A DNA stretch of 64,000 nt from Pseudomonadota bacterium (GTDB lineage Bacteria; Pseudomonadota; Alphaproteobacteria; Rhizobiales; Pleomorphomonadaceae). The DNA lies in the NCBI GenBank assembly GCA_023436885.1, contig JAEZHI010000045.1, forward strand, positions 124,001-188,000, read 5' to 3'. The notes under the pieces are model-generated. The model was not told the DNA's origin and ran no database searches. It was given only the letters and a program-made list of their open reading frames with translations. Of the stretch, positions 51,742 through 60,121 are shown one piece after another. Each line of letters opens with the position of its first letter. Position 1 is the first letter of the stretch. Position numbers and translations under genes: made by a program.

Positions 51742-52257
51742 TCATATCCTTTCGAATAAGACGAACCAATGCGTGTCTGGAAAGACTGCCAGCGTGGCTG
51801 CTGCGAGCGCCACGCCGTAGGGAACTCCGGCGCCTTTTTCATGCAGGCGAAGTGCGGGTGACCAGCCGAGCAGGAAGGACGGAAGGGGCACCGCACGGAA
51901 GGCCAGAATGACCAGTGAAAGCACTCCGCCAAATAACGCGGTCAGCACTAGAAAGGGTAGGGCCTGTTCAATACCCAGCCAGAGCGCGATGGCGGAGGCG
52001 AGCTTGGCATCGCCGCCTCCGAGGAAGCCAAAGGCGAAAAGAGCGAAGGTGGCTGCGAGGACCCCGATACCGACGAGGAGGTGAAGTCCGATTGCGGGGA
52101 GCTGCAAGCCAGCCAGCAATGCGACGACGATAAAAGTTACTGCGAGGATTGCAGGAAATCGATTTGGGATTTGCATCGTCAAGAGGTCGTAGCAGGCTGC
52201 GACCGTGACGATGACAGGGAAGACGGCCGTGAGGGCGGCGATGAAAACTGCAAGCAC
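51742..52257 (-). CDS. cpaA: Prepilin peptidase CpaA (A24 family)
   Basis: Membrane aspartic protease that cleaves the Flp prepilin leader. The 171-residue product has about six membrane segments and both active-site aspartates: AACYDLLTMQIPNRF and GFLGGGDAKLASAIALW. It lacks the methyltransferase domain, usual in the Tad type. The start is GTG at 52257. It lies after pilA and a hairpin, and before cpaB. Confidence 0.92.
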   Translation of the reverse strand: MLAVFIAALTAVFPVIVTVAACYDLLTMQIPNRFPAILAVTFIVVALLAGLQLPAIGLHLLVGIGVLAATFALFAFGFLGGGDAKLASAIALWLGIEQALPFLVLTALFGGVLSLVILAFRAVPLPSFLLGWSPALRLHEKGAGVPYGVALAAATLAVFPDTHWFVLFERI

Positions 52258-52333
52258 GGATGAATCCCCAACTGGACCGACAAAGCCTAGATGCGGTTGG
52301 TAAACGACGTCTCAACAGGTTTGCACCAAAAGC

Positions 52334-52359
52334 AAAGGGAGGTCTTTCGACCTCCCTTT
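52334..52359 (-). terminator. Hairpin between pilA and cpaA
   Basis: A perfect 11-bp stem (52334-52344 with 52349-52359) with a four-base loop. On the minus strand it runs into TTTGCTTTTGG, a broken T-run. It probably lets some transcription through, giving high pilin and lower assembly-protein levels. Confidence 0.7.
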
Positions 52360-52493
52360 GTGCGAACCAGCCGTTCTTATTCCACTTACGCGCAATAGCT
52401 GCTGCCTTAGCCGCCTTATCGCGTTAGGCACTTGCAACATCGGCGAGAGGCGATCGACGTTGATCGCCGGAACAACACGCCTACCCAGCCTGA

Positions 52494-52664
52494 TTAAGAT
52501 TTGTTCAGGTTGTGCGAGACGTTGTTGAAGGTATTGGAAATGTTGGTGCCCAGGGTGCTGGCGGCCGTGATGATGGCAACGGCGATCAACGAGGCGATCA
52601 GGCCGTATTCAATGGCGGTGGCGCCGGACTCGTCCTTCAGGAAACGCGACACGAGAGCCTTCAT
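52494..52664 (-). CDS. pilA: Flp/Fap-type major pilin
   Basis: A 56-residue Flp prepilin. MKALVSRFLKDESGATAIEYGLIASLIAVAI contains the class IVb leader, the cleavage site G/ATAIEYGL with conserved Glu5 and Tyr6 (numbered from cleavage), and the hydrophobic stretch that forms the pilus core. The ATG at 52664 follows AGGAG eight bases away. It is shorter than 60 codons and easily missed. It is the first gene of the minus-strand pilus unit. A second inverted repeat (52449-52455 with 52462-52468) lies downstream. Confidence 0.94.
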   Translation of the reverse strand: MKALVSRFLKDESGATAIEYGLIASLIAVAIITAASTLGTNISNTFNNVSHNLNKS

Positions 52665-53078
52665 TTCAAGATACTCCTAAGCTCACTTAACTGACAGCAC
52701 AGGTTCGATGGTCTAATTGTTTCGCCTGACCCGTCTGAACCGAAATCAATCTATGCCGTGAGCTGTTGCCACCGAGTTAAGGCGATTGATGAAACTTGCC
52801 CCTATCTGCAGAAGTCGTTGGATGGTTAAAGTTAACTGAATGGTGGCGTGAAAAACTCTTCATTCACCATCTCATCGACGTGAAACGGCGAGGCTCTCCC
52901 AAGGAAATTGCTTCTCCTTGCCCGAATTCGAGCGTTTTCGAAGTGTGCGTTTTCAAGAAGCATGCTTGCCACATTATCCTTGCGCAGCGCTGGAAAGGTG
53001 GTGACCGCAATAATGTTGGCGCTTTGTTTACCTACTTCCTCGATGATTGCGGTGAACAGAAGGTTACTGGAGCGTTCC
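52665..53078. other. 414-bp divergent promoter region of the pilus locus
   Basis: Separates pilA (-) from the CpaC N-terminal-like gene (+). It holds no convincing gene; ORFs here on both strands lack protein features. Half-sites of the CtrA type occur (TTAA at 52827-52830 and 52833-52836, 52687-52690) but none at the seven-base spacing. The AT-rich 52790-52870 stretch is a likely promoter area. Confidence 0.5.
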
Positions 53079-53630
53079 ATGTCCACGAGGTCCGTTCGTT
53101 CGGCTCTAGAGGCTGCAATTATCGGCGGCTCGATCGTTGCTGCTTTCATGACTGCTCCAGCCGTCGCCGCCGAGATGGTGAAGGTTGAACTAGATCAGGC
53201 TCGCATCTACCGGTTGGCGGCGCCCGCAAGTACCATTGTGATCGGCAATCCTGCTATTGCGGACGCAACACTGCAGGATTCGCAGACCCTTATCGTGACG
53301 GGGCGCGCCTACGGTCAGACCAATCTGATCGTTCTCGACGGGCAGGGCGAGACCATTACTGACGTGCAGCTTGCCGTTCTCGCTGCATCGGAAAACCTCG
53401 TCACTGTCTACAAAGGGGTAAAGCGGCAATCGTTGAGTTGCGTGGTGGATTGTCAGCCGGCAGCTGTGCCGGGCGATGACGCCGAGCATTTCTCGGGCAT
53501 CATCGGCCAAACCTCGCAGTATAGTGGTGCCGGCAGTTCTCTGAGCACGACGACGGCGGCCACCGGGTCTGGAGGTGCAATCAACAGCACATCTGGCGGC
53601 TGGACTCCGAGTGCGCCAAACAGCCAATAA
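53079..53630 (+). CDS. Stand-alone pilus-assembly N-terminal-domain protein (CpaC paralogue without secretin)
   Basis: A 183-residue exported protein: signal peptide ending PAVAAEM, then a domain alignable with the CpaC N terminus (VELDQARIYRLAAPASTIVIGNPAIADATL, then LIVTGRAYGQTNLIVLD), then a Ser/Thr/Gly-rich tail. It lacks the secretin domain, so it cannot form a pore. Such short paralogues accompany alphaproteobacterial Tad loci. ATG 53079 follows GGAG. It starts the + unit, ahead of the tadE-type genes. Role unknown. Confidence 0.85.
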   Translation: MSTRSVRSALEAAIIGGSIVAAFMTAPAVAAEMVKVELDQARIYRLAAPASTIVIGNPAIADATLQDSQTLIVTGRAYGQTNLIVLDGQGETITDVQLAVLAASENLVTVYKGVKRQSLSCVVDCQPAAVPGDDAEHFSGIIGQTSQYSGAGSSLSTTTAATGSGGAINSTSGGWTPSAPNSQ

Positions 53631-53711
53631 CGATGGGCAACTATACCGCTTGGTAAGGTGTTTCAGGCAAACTCCAGTTTGCGAGCTAACTCGCCGCGGG
53701 GAGAAGTTTCA

Positions 53712-54281
53712 TTGTACCCGGACTGGCCCTTCAACCGTTCCTGCCCGGCCGGCACGGTCGGAGCAGAGCCTTGGCGGTCGCGTTTTTTCCTTGACCGGCG
53801 AGGCGCCGTGGCCATGGAATTTGCGATCGTCTCGATCCCATTCTTTCTGTTGCTGTTCGCCATTCTAGAAATGGCACTCATGTTTTTCGTTGGCCAAGTG
53901 CTGGATACCGCGACCGTGTCTGCGTCCCGACTGATCCGCACTGGCGAAGCGAAGGCACAGGCAATCACTCAGGATCAGTTCAAGGCCAAGGTCTGCGAGG
54001 GAATGGCCAATCTTGTTGATTGTGATACCCGCATGTACGTTGACGTACAGTCTTATTCTACCTTTGCCTCTTATTCGCCGTCGAGTCCACTTGATGCGAG
54101 CGGACACATAAAAGCAACAAGTTACACTGCCGGGAACAAGAGCGAGATTATTGTCGTTCGCAGCTTCTACACATGGCCCGTACTATTTGACGTCCTGGCG
54201 CGGAGTACGACAAGACTATCCAACGGAGATCAGCTTCTCGGGGCAGTGGTCGCTTTTCAGACGGAGCCCTTTCCATGGTAG
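53712..54281 (+). CDS. tadE: TadE-family minor pilin
   Basis: A pseudopilin-like protein of about 189 residues with the TadE motif DRRGAVAMEFAIVSIPFFLLLFAILEM, which carries the Glu of the prepilin-like site and the hydrophobic helix, followed by a periplasmic part with two cysteines (KVCEGMANLVDC). TTG 53712 was chosen because GGGGAG lies seven bases upstream; GTG 53658 has no ribosome site. It overlaps the next gene by seven bases, so the two are coupled. Confidence 0.85.
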   Translation: MYPDWPFNRSCPAGTVGAEPWRSRFFLDRRGAVAMEFAIVSIPFFLLLFAILEMALMFFVGQVLDTATVSASRLIRTGEAKAQAITQDQFKAKVCEGMANLVDCDTRMYVDVQSYSTFASYSPSSPLDASGHIKATSYTAGNKSEIIVVRSFYTWPVLFDVLARSTTRLSNGDQLLGAVVAFQTEPFPW

Positions 54282-54865
54282 GCGTGAGCCTCAGATCAGC
54301 CTTGGGGAAAGTGGGTTACCTGCTTAAGTGCTTTGCCCTGGAAATCGGAGGCGTTTCCGCTGTCGAATTTGCGCTGATCTTGCCGATCATGCTGATCATT
54401 TATGCCGGTTGTGGCGAGTTGACGATGGCGCTGGTCATCGATCGCAAAGTCAGTCGGGCGGCGAGCACGATTTCCGATCTTGTCGCTCAACAAAGCTCGG
54501 TCAGCACGGCGCTGATGACCAATATCTTCGATGCCACGACATCCATCCTCGAACCATATGATTCATCAATTGCCAAAGTCGTCGTTGTGGTGGTCGATAT
54601 TACGTCCTCCGGCCAGAAGGTTTCGTGGTCCAAGGCACGCAATGATACCGCTGCCACAGCGAACGCCTCGCCGCCGGCCGCTTTCGTGGTTCCCAGCACC
54701 ATTGCCTCGGTGGGTGATGAGGTTGTCGTCGGTCGCGTCACCTATGCCTTCAGCTCGCCTTTTGCCAGCATCATGCAGAGCGTTACCGGCGGCGCGACCT
54801 ATAACCTGAACCACATTTTCTATCTGAAGCCACGGCAGGGCTCGACCATCGCCTTCACCAACTGA
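54275..54865 (+). CDS. TadE/TadF-family minor pilin
   Basis: A 196-residue second pseudopilin-like protein with IGGVSAVEFALILPIMLIIYAG near residues 24-45, the TadE-type helix, then a periplasmic part (LEPYDSSIAKVVVVVVDITSSGQKVSW) typical of TadF/TadG-like proteins. It overlaps tadE by seven bases. No von Willebrand domain is present, so it is not full TadG. Confidence 0.87.
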   Translation: MVGVSLRSALGKVGYLLKCFALEIGGVSAVEFALILPIMLIIYAGCGELTMALVIDRKVSRAASTISDLVAQQSSVSTALMTNIFDATTSILEPYDSSIAKVVVVVVDITSSGQKVSWSKARNDTAATANASPPAAFVVPSTIASVGDEVVVGRVTYAFSSPFASIMQSVTGGATYNLNHIFYLKPRQGSTIAFTN

Positions 54866-54931
54866 TCGCCAAATCCTGGCCGAATGTATCCGCTCGCTGA
54901 TAGCATGTGTCCCAGTTAACGGGCCGGCAAC

Positions 54932-56623
54932 ATGGGACTGCTAAAGTCATTCAAGTTTGGTCTTGCGTCGTTCCCCGAGAGACTACGTTCAGTGGCATCC
55001 CCCGTGTTCCACCTTTCGACGATCCTGAGGCCGTCGCTGTTCGCCTTCGGCGCGGTGTTCGTTGCTATTCTCTCGATCAGCATTCTGGTGCGGGATCAGG
55101 ATGACACTCGGTATCTCGAACGGCGATATGCCGATGTGGGCAAGATCTTGTCGGCAGCGATCGACCCCCGCTTCCAGACCAAGGCCGATGAAATCACGCG
55201 CGTGGCGGAGCGGCTGGTGGTGATCGGCGCCATCCAGGGCGGCGTGCTCTACGATAGTTCAGGACACGAGCAGCAGGTGTTTGGCGAACGTGTCGAAGCC
55301 AGCTTCAACGCGGTCATGCGGACGGGACACACGGTATTTCGATCGGTAAGTGGCAGCAAGGCAGACTTCTACTATTCGCCGGAAGCTTCGCAGACGCCTT
55401 TTCATATCTTTCTTCGCGTCAACGTCGGAGAGATCACAAGCCTTGAAACCGTCCGAGACGAAAGGGCGATTACCATTGCGCTTGGAGGCGGCGTAGCCGC
55501 CGCCGTGATCACCGAGTTGATCATGATCCTCTTGGTCTGGTGGCCTCTGCGTCGTTTGCGTTCGGTCGTCGAGGCTATGCAGCAGGATCCAGCGTCCGCA
55601 GACCGGACTCAACCGCTCAAGGCCTGGGGTGGCGAAGTTGGCAGATTGACCTTTGCTTTCGAGTGTCTGAGGTCGATGCTGGCCGACGTCTGGCGGACTC
55701 GGGTCGTAGTTGCCGACACGATCATTGAATCGTCGCCATTTGCCGTGCTGCAGGTCAACGGCGACGGTCATCCGTTCTTTGCCAATGCTTCCTGCGCTCG
55801 CCTGCTTGGGCGAGACATTCTCAGAACCAACGAGGTGTCGCCGCTTGTCTTGCGCGATGTGACAAGTGGCGCGCGCCAAAACCTCAAGGCCTTTGTCGAG
55901 ACACACAAGAGTGGGATCAGAGCTGTCGAGTTTGCCACGCCGGCCGGACAGAAGCAGGCCATGGTTGCGTCCTTGCTGCTCGGCGCGGAAAGCCGGGCGC
56001 CGGTCAACGTTCTTGTCGGCGTAGATATCAGTACGCTTTACGGCGAGCGCGTTGCCGCCGAGGCAGCGCTCAAGGCCGGGATGGAAGATGTTGCTCGCGC
56101 CGCGACAAGGACCTTCGAATACAAGCAGATGCTGGAGGCATGTCTGGCTCTCATGGGGGGCGGCAAGAAGAGCCAGGACCATGTTCAGATTGCTTCGTTC
56201 GCCACCGAATGGCTGGAGACAGCTGACGAGGCTGGAGCGGTTCAGATTTCCGACGTCGATGGCGAAGATCCGGAGGTGTCGGGAGGGGCTGAAAATTTAC
56301 GCGCTGTCGTGCGCTTTGCGGCGTTTGTCGCTTACACGCAAGTTGGAAGCCTGCCCGTGGATATGAAGGTCGATGTGCGTGGCATAGACTTTGAGACGGC
56401 CGGCCTGCAGGTCCAGGCGCGTGCTTCCGCCGTGGGAACCAAAGGCGCTTGCACAGCCGACACAAATCTGGCGCTCGCTGCTCTCAAGGCAGCCGTTACC
56501 CGCGTGAGCGGTCAGCTCTCAGAGGTCGAGAAGGACGAAAATGGTGGCGTCATCGTCCGAGTGATTTTGCGCGGCGCCGCCGAACGCATGCACACCGGAA
56601 TGAAGGTGAAAGCCGCCGATTAG
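54932..56623 (+). CDS. Membrane sensor resembling a degenerate histidine kinase
   Basis: A 563-residue protein I do not recognise as a named family. Two membrane segments (about residues 33-55 and 180-205) flank a periplasmic domain; then a HAMP-like stretch, a PAS-like domain (ADTIIESSPFAVLQVNGDGHPFFANASC) and a C-terminal region. The region after PAS has no H-box histidine, but the last part (residues about 512-550, LALAALKAAVTRVSGQLSEV...) follows the G2-box and final strands of a kinase ATPase domain, without the usual N-, D- and G1-box residues. It lies 66 bases after the second minor pilin on +, so it may be cotranscribed with the pilus genes. A pseudo-kinase role is inference. Confidence 0.65.
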   Translation: MGLLKSFKFGLASFPERLRSVASPVFHLSTILRPSLFAFGAVFVAILSISILVRDQDDTRYLERRYADVGKILSAAIDPRFQTKADEITRVAERLVVIGAIQGGVLYDSSGHEQQVFGERVEASFNAVMRTGHTVFRSVSGSKADFYYSPEASQTPFHIFLRVNVGEITSLETVRDERAITIALGGGVAAAVITELIMILLVWWPLRRLRSVVEAMQQDPASADRTQPLKAWGGEVGRLTFAFECLRSMLADVWRTRVVVADTIIESSPFAVLQVNGDGHPFFANASCARLLGRDILRTNEVSPLVLRDVTSGARQNLKAFVETHKSGIRAVEFATPAGQKQAMVASLLLGAESRAPVNVLVGVDISTLYGERVAAEAALKAGMEDVARAATRTFEYKQMLEACLALMGGGKKSQDHVQIASFATEWLETADEAGAVQISDVDGEDPEVSGGAENLRAVVRFAAFVAYTQVGSLPVDMKVDVRGIDFETAGLQVQARASAVGTKGACTADTNLALAALKAAVTRVSGQLSEVEKDENGGVIVRVILRGAAERMHTGMKVKAAD

Positions 56624-56636
56624 GTCCGCGGCCGGT

Positions 56637-57152
56637 TTACTCATTCAGTATGAGACGCCCGTCCTGGATGGCGAAGGCCTTGAGACGTCCAAGAAAACTC
56701 ATGCCCAAAAGGTTGGTGCCCAGTTTGTCGTCGGGCATGACGAGCGCATCGACGTTCGTAAGGCGTATGCCGCCAACCTCGATCTCTTGAAGGCGCACGT
56801 GCGCAGCGCCGGCAACACCCCCCGCAGTCGAAACCCGGGCGGTATAGTCCCCAGGCAGGACGATCAAGCCTGCCGTTCGCGCATCGGAGGCACGGAGCGC
56901 CACCAATGTTGCCCCAGTGTCGGCCAGCATGGAAAGGGGGCGGCCGTTGACGCGCCCGGTGAAAACGAAGTGGCCTCGGCTATCGGAGGCTATCTCGGCT
57001 CTACCCATGATGGCTGCGGGTTTAGATCTGGTAGCAGATGGGGCGGTTGACGACTCTTTTGCCGGCTGCATGTCGGCAATTCGCTGCAGTTCCGGGGCGA
57101 AAAAGCCGATGACGACAGCCGCAGCCAACACCAATCCAAGCAGACGGAGCAT
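56637..57152 (-). CDS. Retropepsin-like aspartic protease, membrane-anchored
   Basis: A 171-residue protein with one N-terminal membrane anchor and a retropepsin domain of the clan AA bacterial type. The single active-site motif ADTGAT is present near residue 78, followed by the flap region and the hydrophobic-hydrophobic-Gly motif NLLGMSFLGRL. Such proteins act as dimers. The substrate is unknown. It is convergent with the pseudo-kinase gene. Confidence 0.85.
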   Translation of the reverse strand: MLRLLGLVLAAAVVIGFFAPELQRIADMQPAKESSTAPSATRSKPAAIMGRAEIASDSRGHFVFTGRVNGRPLSMLADTGATLVALRASDARTAGLIVLPGDYTARVSTAGGVAGAAHVRLQEIEVGGIRLTNVDALVMPDDKLGTNLLGMSFLGRLKAFAIQDGRLILNE

Positions 57153-57218
57153 ATCGTCCTCCGCGCGGCCGGATCGGCCGCAGTCTTGGCAGGTTAGGAG
57201 GCTGCGGTTCTCAAAGCC

Positions 57219-58397
57219 TTAAGCCCGGCCCGAAGCGGCCGCCGCGAGGCTTGCTTTGGCCAGTGCCGCCCAGACGGCCGCACCGGAGGCGATGGCCTCG
57301 TCGGCAAAATCATAGGCGGGATGGTGCAGCCCGGCCGATGGACCGTTTCCCATGAAGAAATAGGCGCCGGGCACGCGCTCGAGATAATAGGAAAAGTCCT
57401 CGGCAGCCATCAGCGGCGGGGCCGCGCGGTCGATGGCGCTCTTCCCGAGCAAACCTTCAACCACGTCGCCAACGCGGGCGGCGGCTGCGCCATGGTTCAC
57501 GGTGACCGGATAGCCCCGCTCGTAGGTGACGCGTGCTTCGGCGCCGAATGTCGTGGCCACCGCCGTGGCGATACGATTGACGGATGCCTCCAGCTGCTCG
57601 CGAACCTTCCTGTCAAGAGCGCGTACGGTGCCTGACAGGCGGGCGCTTTGCGGGATGACGTTGTCGGTATTGCCGGCGTGGAAGGTGGTCACGGAGACCA
57701 CGCCAGATGCGAGGGGGTCGGTGTTGCGCGACACGATGGATTGCAGGGCCGTGACAAGCTGGGCGCCAGCCAGAATGGGATCGATCGTCTCGTGTGGCCG
57801 TGCCGCGTGGCCGCCCCGGCCGAGCACATCGATATAGAACCGGTCCGTCGAGGCCATGATGGCGCCTGGATTTACGGCAAAGCGACCTACCGGTAGCCCT
57901 GGGAGGTTATGGATGCCGTAGATCTCGTCCACGGGAAAGCGATCAAACAGACCGTCTTCGATCATCGCCTTGGCACCGGCCCCACCTTCCTCCGCTGGCT
58001 GGAAGACAAAAATGACAGTGCCGCTGAAATTGCGGTCGGAGGCAAGACTGCGAGCCGCGGCCAGAAGCGTTGCAGTGTGACCGTCGTGCCCGCAGGCATG
58101 CATGGCGCCGGGATTCTCGGATGCCCAGGGGGCTCCGGTTATCTCTTCGATCGGCAAGGCATCCATGTCGGCGCGGAGCGCGACCGCCCGATTGCCCGGG
58201 CGTCCTCGGAGTACGCCGACGACGCCGCTGCCACCAACGCCGGTCACCACTTCGTCGAGGCCAAAGGAACTGAGCTTCTGGGCCACGAAGGCGGAGGTTT
58301 CGTCGAGGGCGTAGAGCAGTTCGGGACGGCGATGCAGATCGCGGCGCCAGAGCACGGCTTCTCCGGCGATAGCAGCGATCTCTTCAAGGGCGGACAA
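57219..58397 (-). CDS. M20-family amidohydrolase (hippurate hydrolase-like)
   Basis: A 392-residue metallopeptidase of the M20D type. It has HRRPELLY, ACGHDGHTATLL, FQPAEEGGAGAKAMIEDG with the catalytic Glu, GIHNLPGLPVG, GRGGHAARPHETID in the dimerisation domain, and GAEDFSYY-like AAEDFSYYLE. The family hydrolyses N-acyl amino acids or auxin-type conjugates. No signal peptide. The start at 58397 is a normal N terminus. Confidence 0.9.
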   Translation of the reverse strand: MSALEEIAAIAGEAVLWRRDLHRRPELLYALDETSAFVAQKLSSFGLDEVVTGVGGSGVVGVLRGRPGNRAVALRADMDALPIEEITGAPWASENPGAMHACGHDGHTATLLAAARSLASDRNFSGTVIFVFQPAEEGGAGAKAMIEDGLFDRFPVDEIYGIHNLPGLPVGRFAVNPGAIMASTDRFYIDVLGRGGHAARPHETIDPILAGAQLVTALQSIVSRNTDPLASGVVSVTTFHAGNTDNVIPQSARLSGTVRALDRKVREQLEASVNRIATAVATTFGAEARVTYERGYPVTVNHGAAAARVGDVVEGLLGKSAIDRAAPPLMAAEDFSYYLERVPGAYFFMGNGPSAGLHHPAYDFADEAIASGAAVWAALAKASLAAAASGRA

Positions 58398-58584
58398 AGG
58401 GAACCTCTCTACGGACTATTGCGGAGAAGCTTCAGCCTAGCATGCCGGTCACGACGAAGGCGAGGGGCAATCGCTCTCCGCAGAAGCCTCGAAATTTGCC
58501 GAAATTTAACCATCCGTTCGTGTTCTTGGTGGCAAATCCACCCGCCGGTCGGTGAGCCGATCGCGCCTTTATGGAGATTTCCCT

Positions 58585-59178
58585 GTGTCCGGACGCGCTT
58601 TCGCCCTTCTGCCGCTTTGCGCGGCGCTCTTCCTCGCCGCCTGCCAGAGCGCGCCTCCACCGCCGTCGCCCAAGCCGAGCTTCTACGAGGATCTCGCCTC
58701 TCCGACGGCTCGCGTTGACACGATCAAGGCTCAGTCGATGCTCAATCAGTATCGCGCCCAATCAGGTATCGCGCCGCTGACACTCGATCCGCGCCTCAAC
58801 CAGATTGCCGAGGACTACGCAAAGAAGATGGCTGCGGCCGACAAGATGGGCCACGACGTCGACGGCCATTCTCTGTTGGGTACGCGCCTCAAAGGCTATG
58901 GCTATCAGTTCTCCAATGCCGGGGAGAATGTGGCTGCCGGCTACCATACGCTGGCCGAGGCCTTTTCCGGTTGGCGCCAGTCGCCTCCGCATGACCGTGG
59001 CATGAAGGACCCGGAGATGACCCTCATGGGCATCGGGACGGCTTACAACCCGAACTCCAAATACAAGGTGTTCTGGTGTCTGATTCTCGCCCATCCGCCG
59101 ATCGTCAGTGCGGACGGCACGCTGATGGGAGCGACGGCGGGGGCCGCGTCGGCGACGAGCCTGACGATTCGCTACTGA
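58585..59178 (+). CDS. CAP-domain (SCP/PR1-type) lipoprotein
   Basis: A 197-residue product with a lipoprotein signal (LCAALFLAACQSAPP) followed by a CAP domain: SMLNQYRAQSGIAPLTLDPRLNQIAEDYA, SNAGENVAAGYHTL, WRQSPPHDRGMKDPEM and FWCLILAHP. CAP proteins bind lipids or peptidoglycan-like ligands. GTG 58585 follows GGAG and gives the correct signal peptide; the GTG at 58552 is less likely. Confidence 0.87.
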   Translation: MSGRAFALLPLCAALFLAACQSAPPPPSPKPSFYEDLASPTARVDTIKAQSMLNQYRAQSGIAPLTLDPRLNQIAEDYAKKMAAADKMGHDVDGHSLLGTRLKGYGYQFSNAGENVAAGYHTLAEAFSGWRQSPPHDRGMKDPEMTLMGIGTAYNPNSKYKVFWCLILAHPPIVSADGTLMGATAGAASATSLTIRY

Positions 59179-59199
59179 AGTCCGGGCGCTGCCGATGGC

Positions 59200-59730
59200 T
59201 CAGGCCTCGGCGGCGCCGCCTCCCTGTCCAGAGAAGGCCGTCGTCAACGCCGCGTAGAGCTCGCGTGGGGTGAAGGGCTTGCGCAATGTGGCAGTGGCGC
59301 GCAGATCCTCAGGAATGCGTGCCGAGGCACTGACCATGACGACAGGCGGCAGCCCGCCGGTAAAGCGGGTTTCAAGCGCATCGAGGACGTTGCTTGCCGT
59401 TTCCGAGCGCAGCGTCCAGTCGATAATCACCACATCGGGCCGGCATGTGGCGGCCACGCTCACCGCCTCGGCGCTGCCACCAGCTTCGAAGACGTCGACC
59501 TCGAATGATTCGAGAATGCTCGAAATCAGCATGCGGGCGATCGGGCTGTCGTCAACGACCAGAGCCACTGGGCGGGATTCATCGGCCATGGCTCCGTCGC
59601 CATCAGCGCCGGAGGTTGGCGTTGCTGCGCGGCGCCCGAGTAGATGACCGACGATGCGGCGTCCCCCGATGATCGCCTGGGCGCCGCCGGAGCTTGCGGA
59701 CGGATAGGCTGAGGTCGGGCGCATGGGCAT
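59200..59730 (-). CDS. Single receiver-domain response regulator with N-terminal extension
   Basis: A receiver domain (ALVVDDSPIARMLISSILE, phosphoacceptor in VVIIDWTL, MVSASARI, TLRKPFTPREL) preceded by about 45 residues without a known fold. No output domain. ATG 59730 follows AGGAAA; a shorter start at 59589 would give only the receiver. Cognate kinase unknown. Confidence 0.8.
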   Translation of the reverse strand: MPMRPTSAYPSASSGGAQAIIGGRRIVGHLLGRRAATPTSGADGDGAMADESRPVALVVDDSPIARMLISSILESFEVDVFEAGGSAEAVSVAATCRPDVVIIDWTLRSETASNVLDALETRFTGGLPPVVMVSASARIPEDLRATATLRKPFTPRELYAALTTAFSGQGGGAAEA

Positions 59731-59886
59731 GGTCGGTTTCCTGACAAAATGATCAATGAACATTACCCGGCGGACCTTTCCACCGTCTTAAGCAATGCCT
59801 GCCAACGCAAAAAGCTCTTCGGAAACCGATCTTTCTCCAATCGCCCGTTGACGTCCAACCACTGGCCGATATATTCCGCCTCCGCT

Positions 59887-59972
59887 GCCCCAGTGGCGAA
59901 ATGGTAGACGCGGCAGACTCAAAATCTGTTGTTCGCGAGAACGTGCTGGTTCGAGTCCGGCCTGGGGCACCA
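59887..59972 (+). tRNA. tRNA-Leu (anticodon CAA)
   Basis: An 86-nt tRNA. The seven-base acceptor stem is GCCCCAG with CTGGGGC, followed by A and an encoded CCA. The anticodon stem GCAGA/TCTGT holds the loop CTCAAAA, anticodon CAA (reads UUG). A long variable arm and a TTCGAGT T-loop confirm class II tRNA-Leu. Confidence 0.95.
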
Positions 59973-60121
59973 ACTTTATTATCCTGCTCAATTTTCTTCG
60001 CGACCGATTGATGATCGTTCGTGCGCGTCAGGTTCGCGGAGCAGGAAACTTCCGTCACGTTTCTCTTTGGGCTCCGAACTGCTACACCGGGCTATCCCGA
60101 TAGTGTTCTTCCCGCAGGCCC

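Noticed and set aside
52827..52836. CtrA box upstream of pilA
   Set aside because: Two TTAA elements are present, but the spacing is two bases instead of seven.
52832..53149. 105-codon minus-strand ORF in the pilus divergent region
   Set aside because: It overlaps the start of the CpaC-like gene antisense and has no recognisable features.
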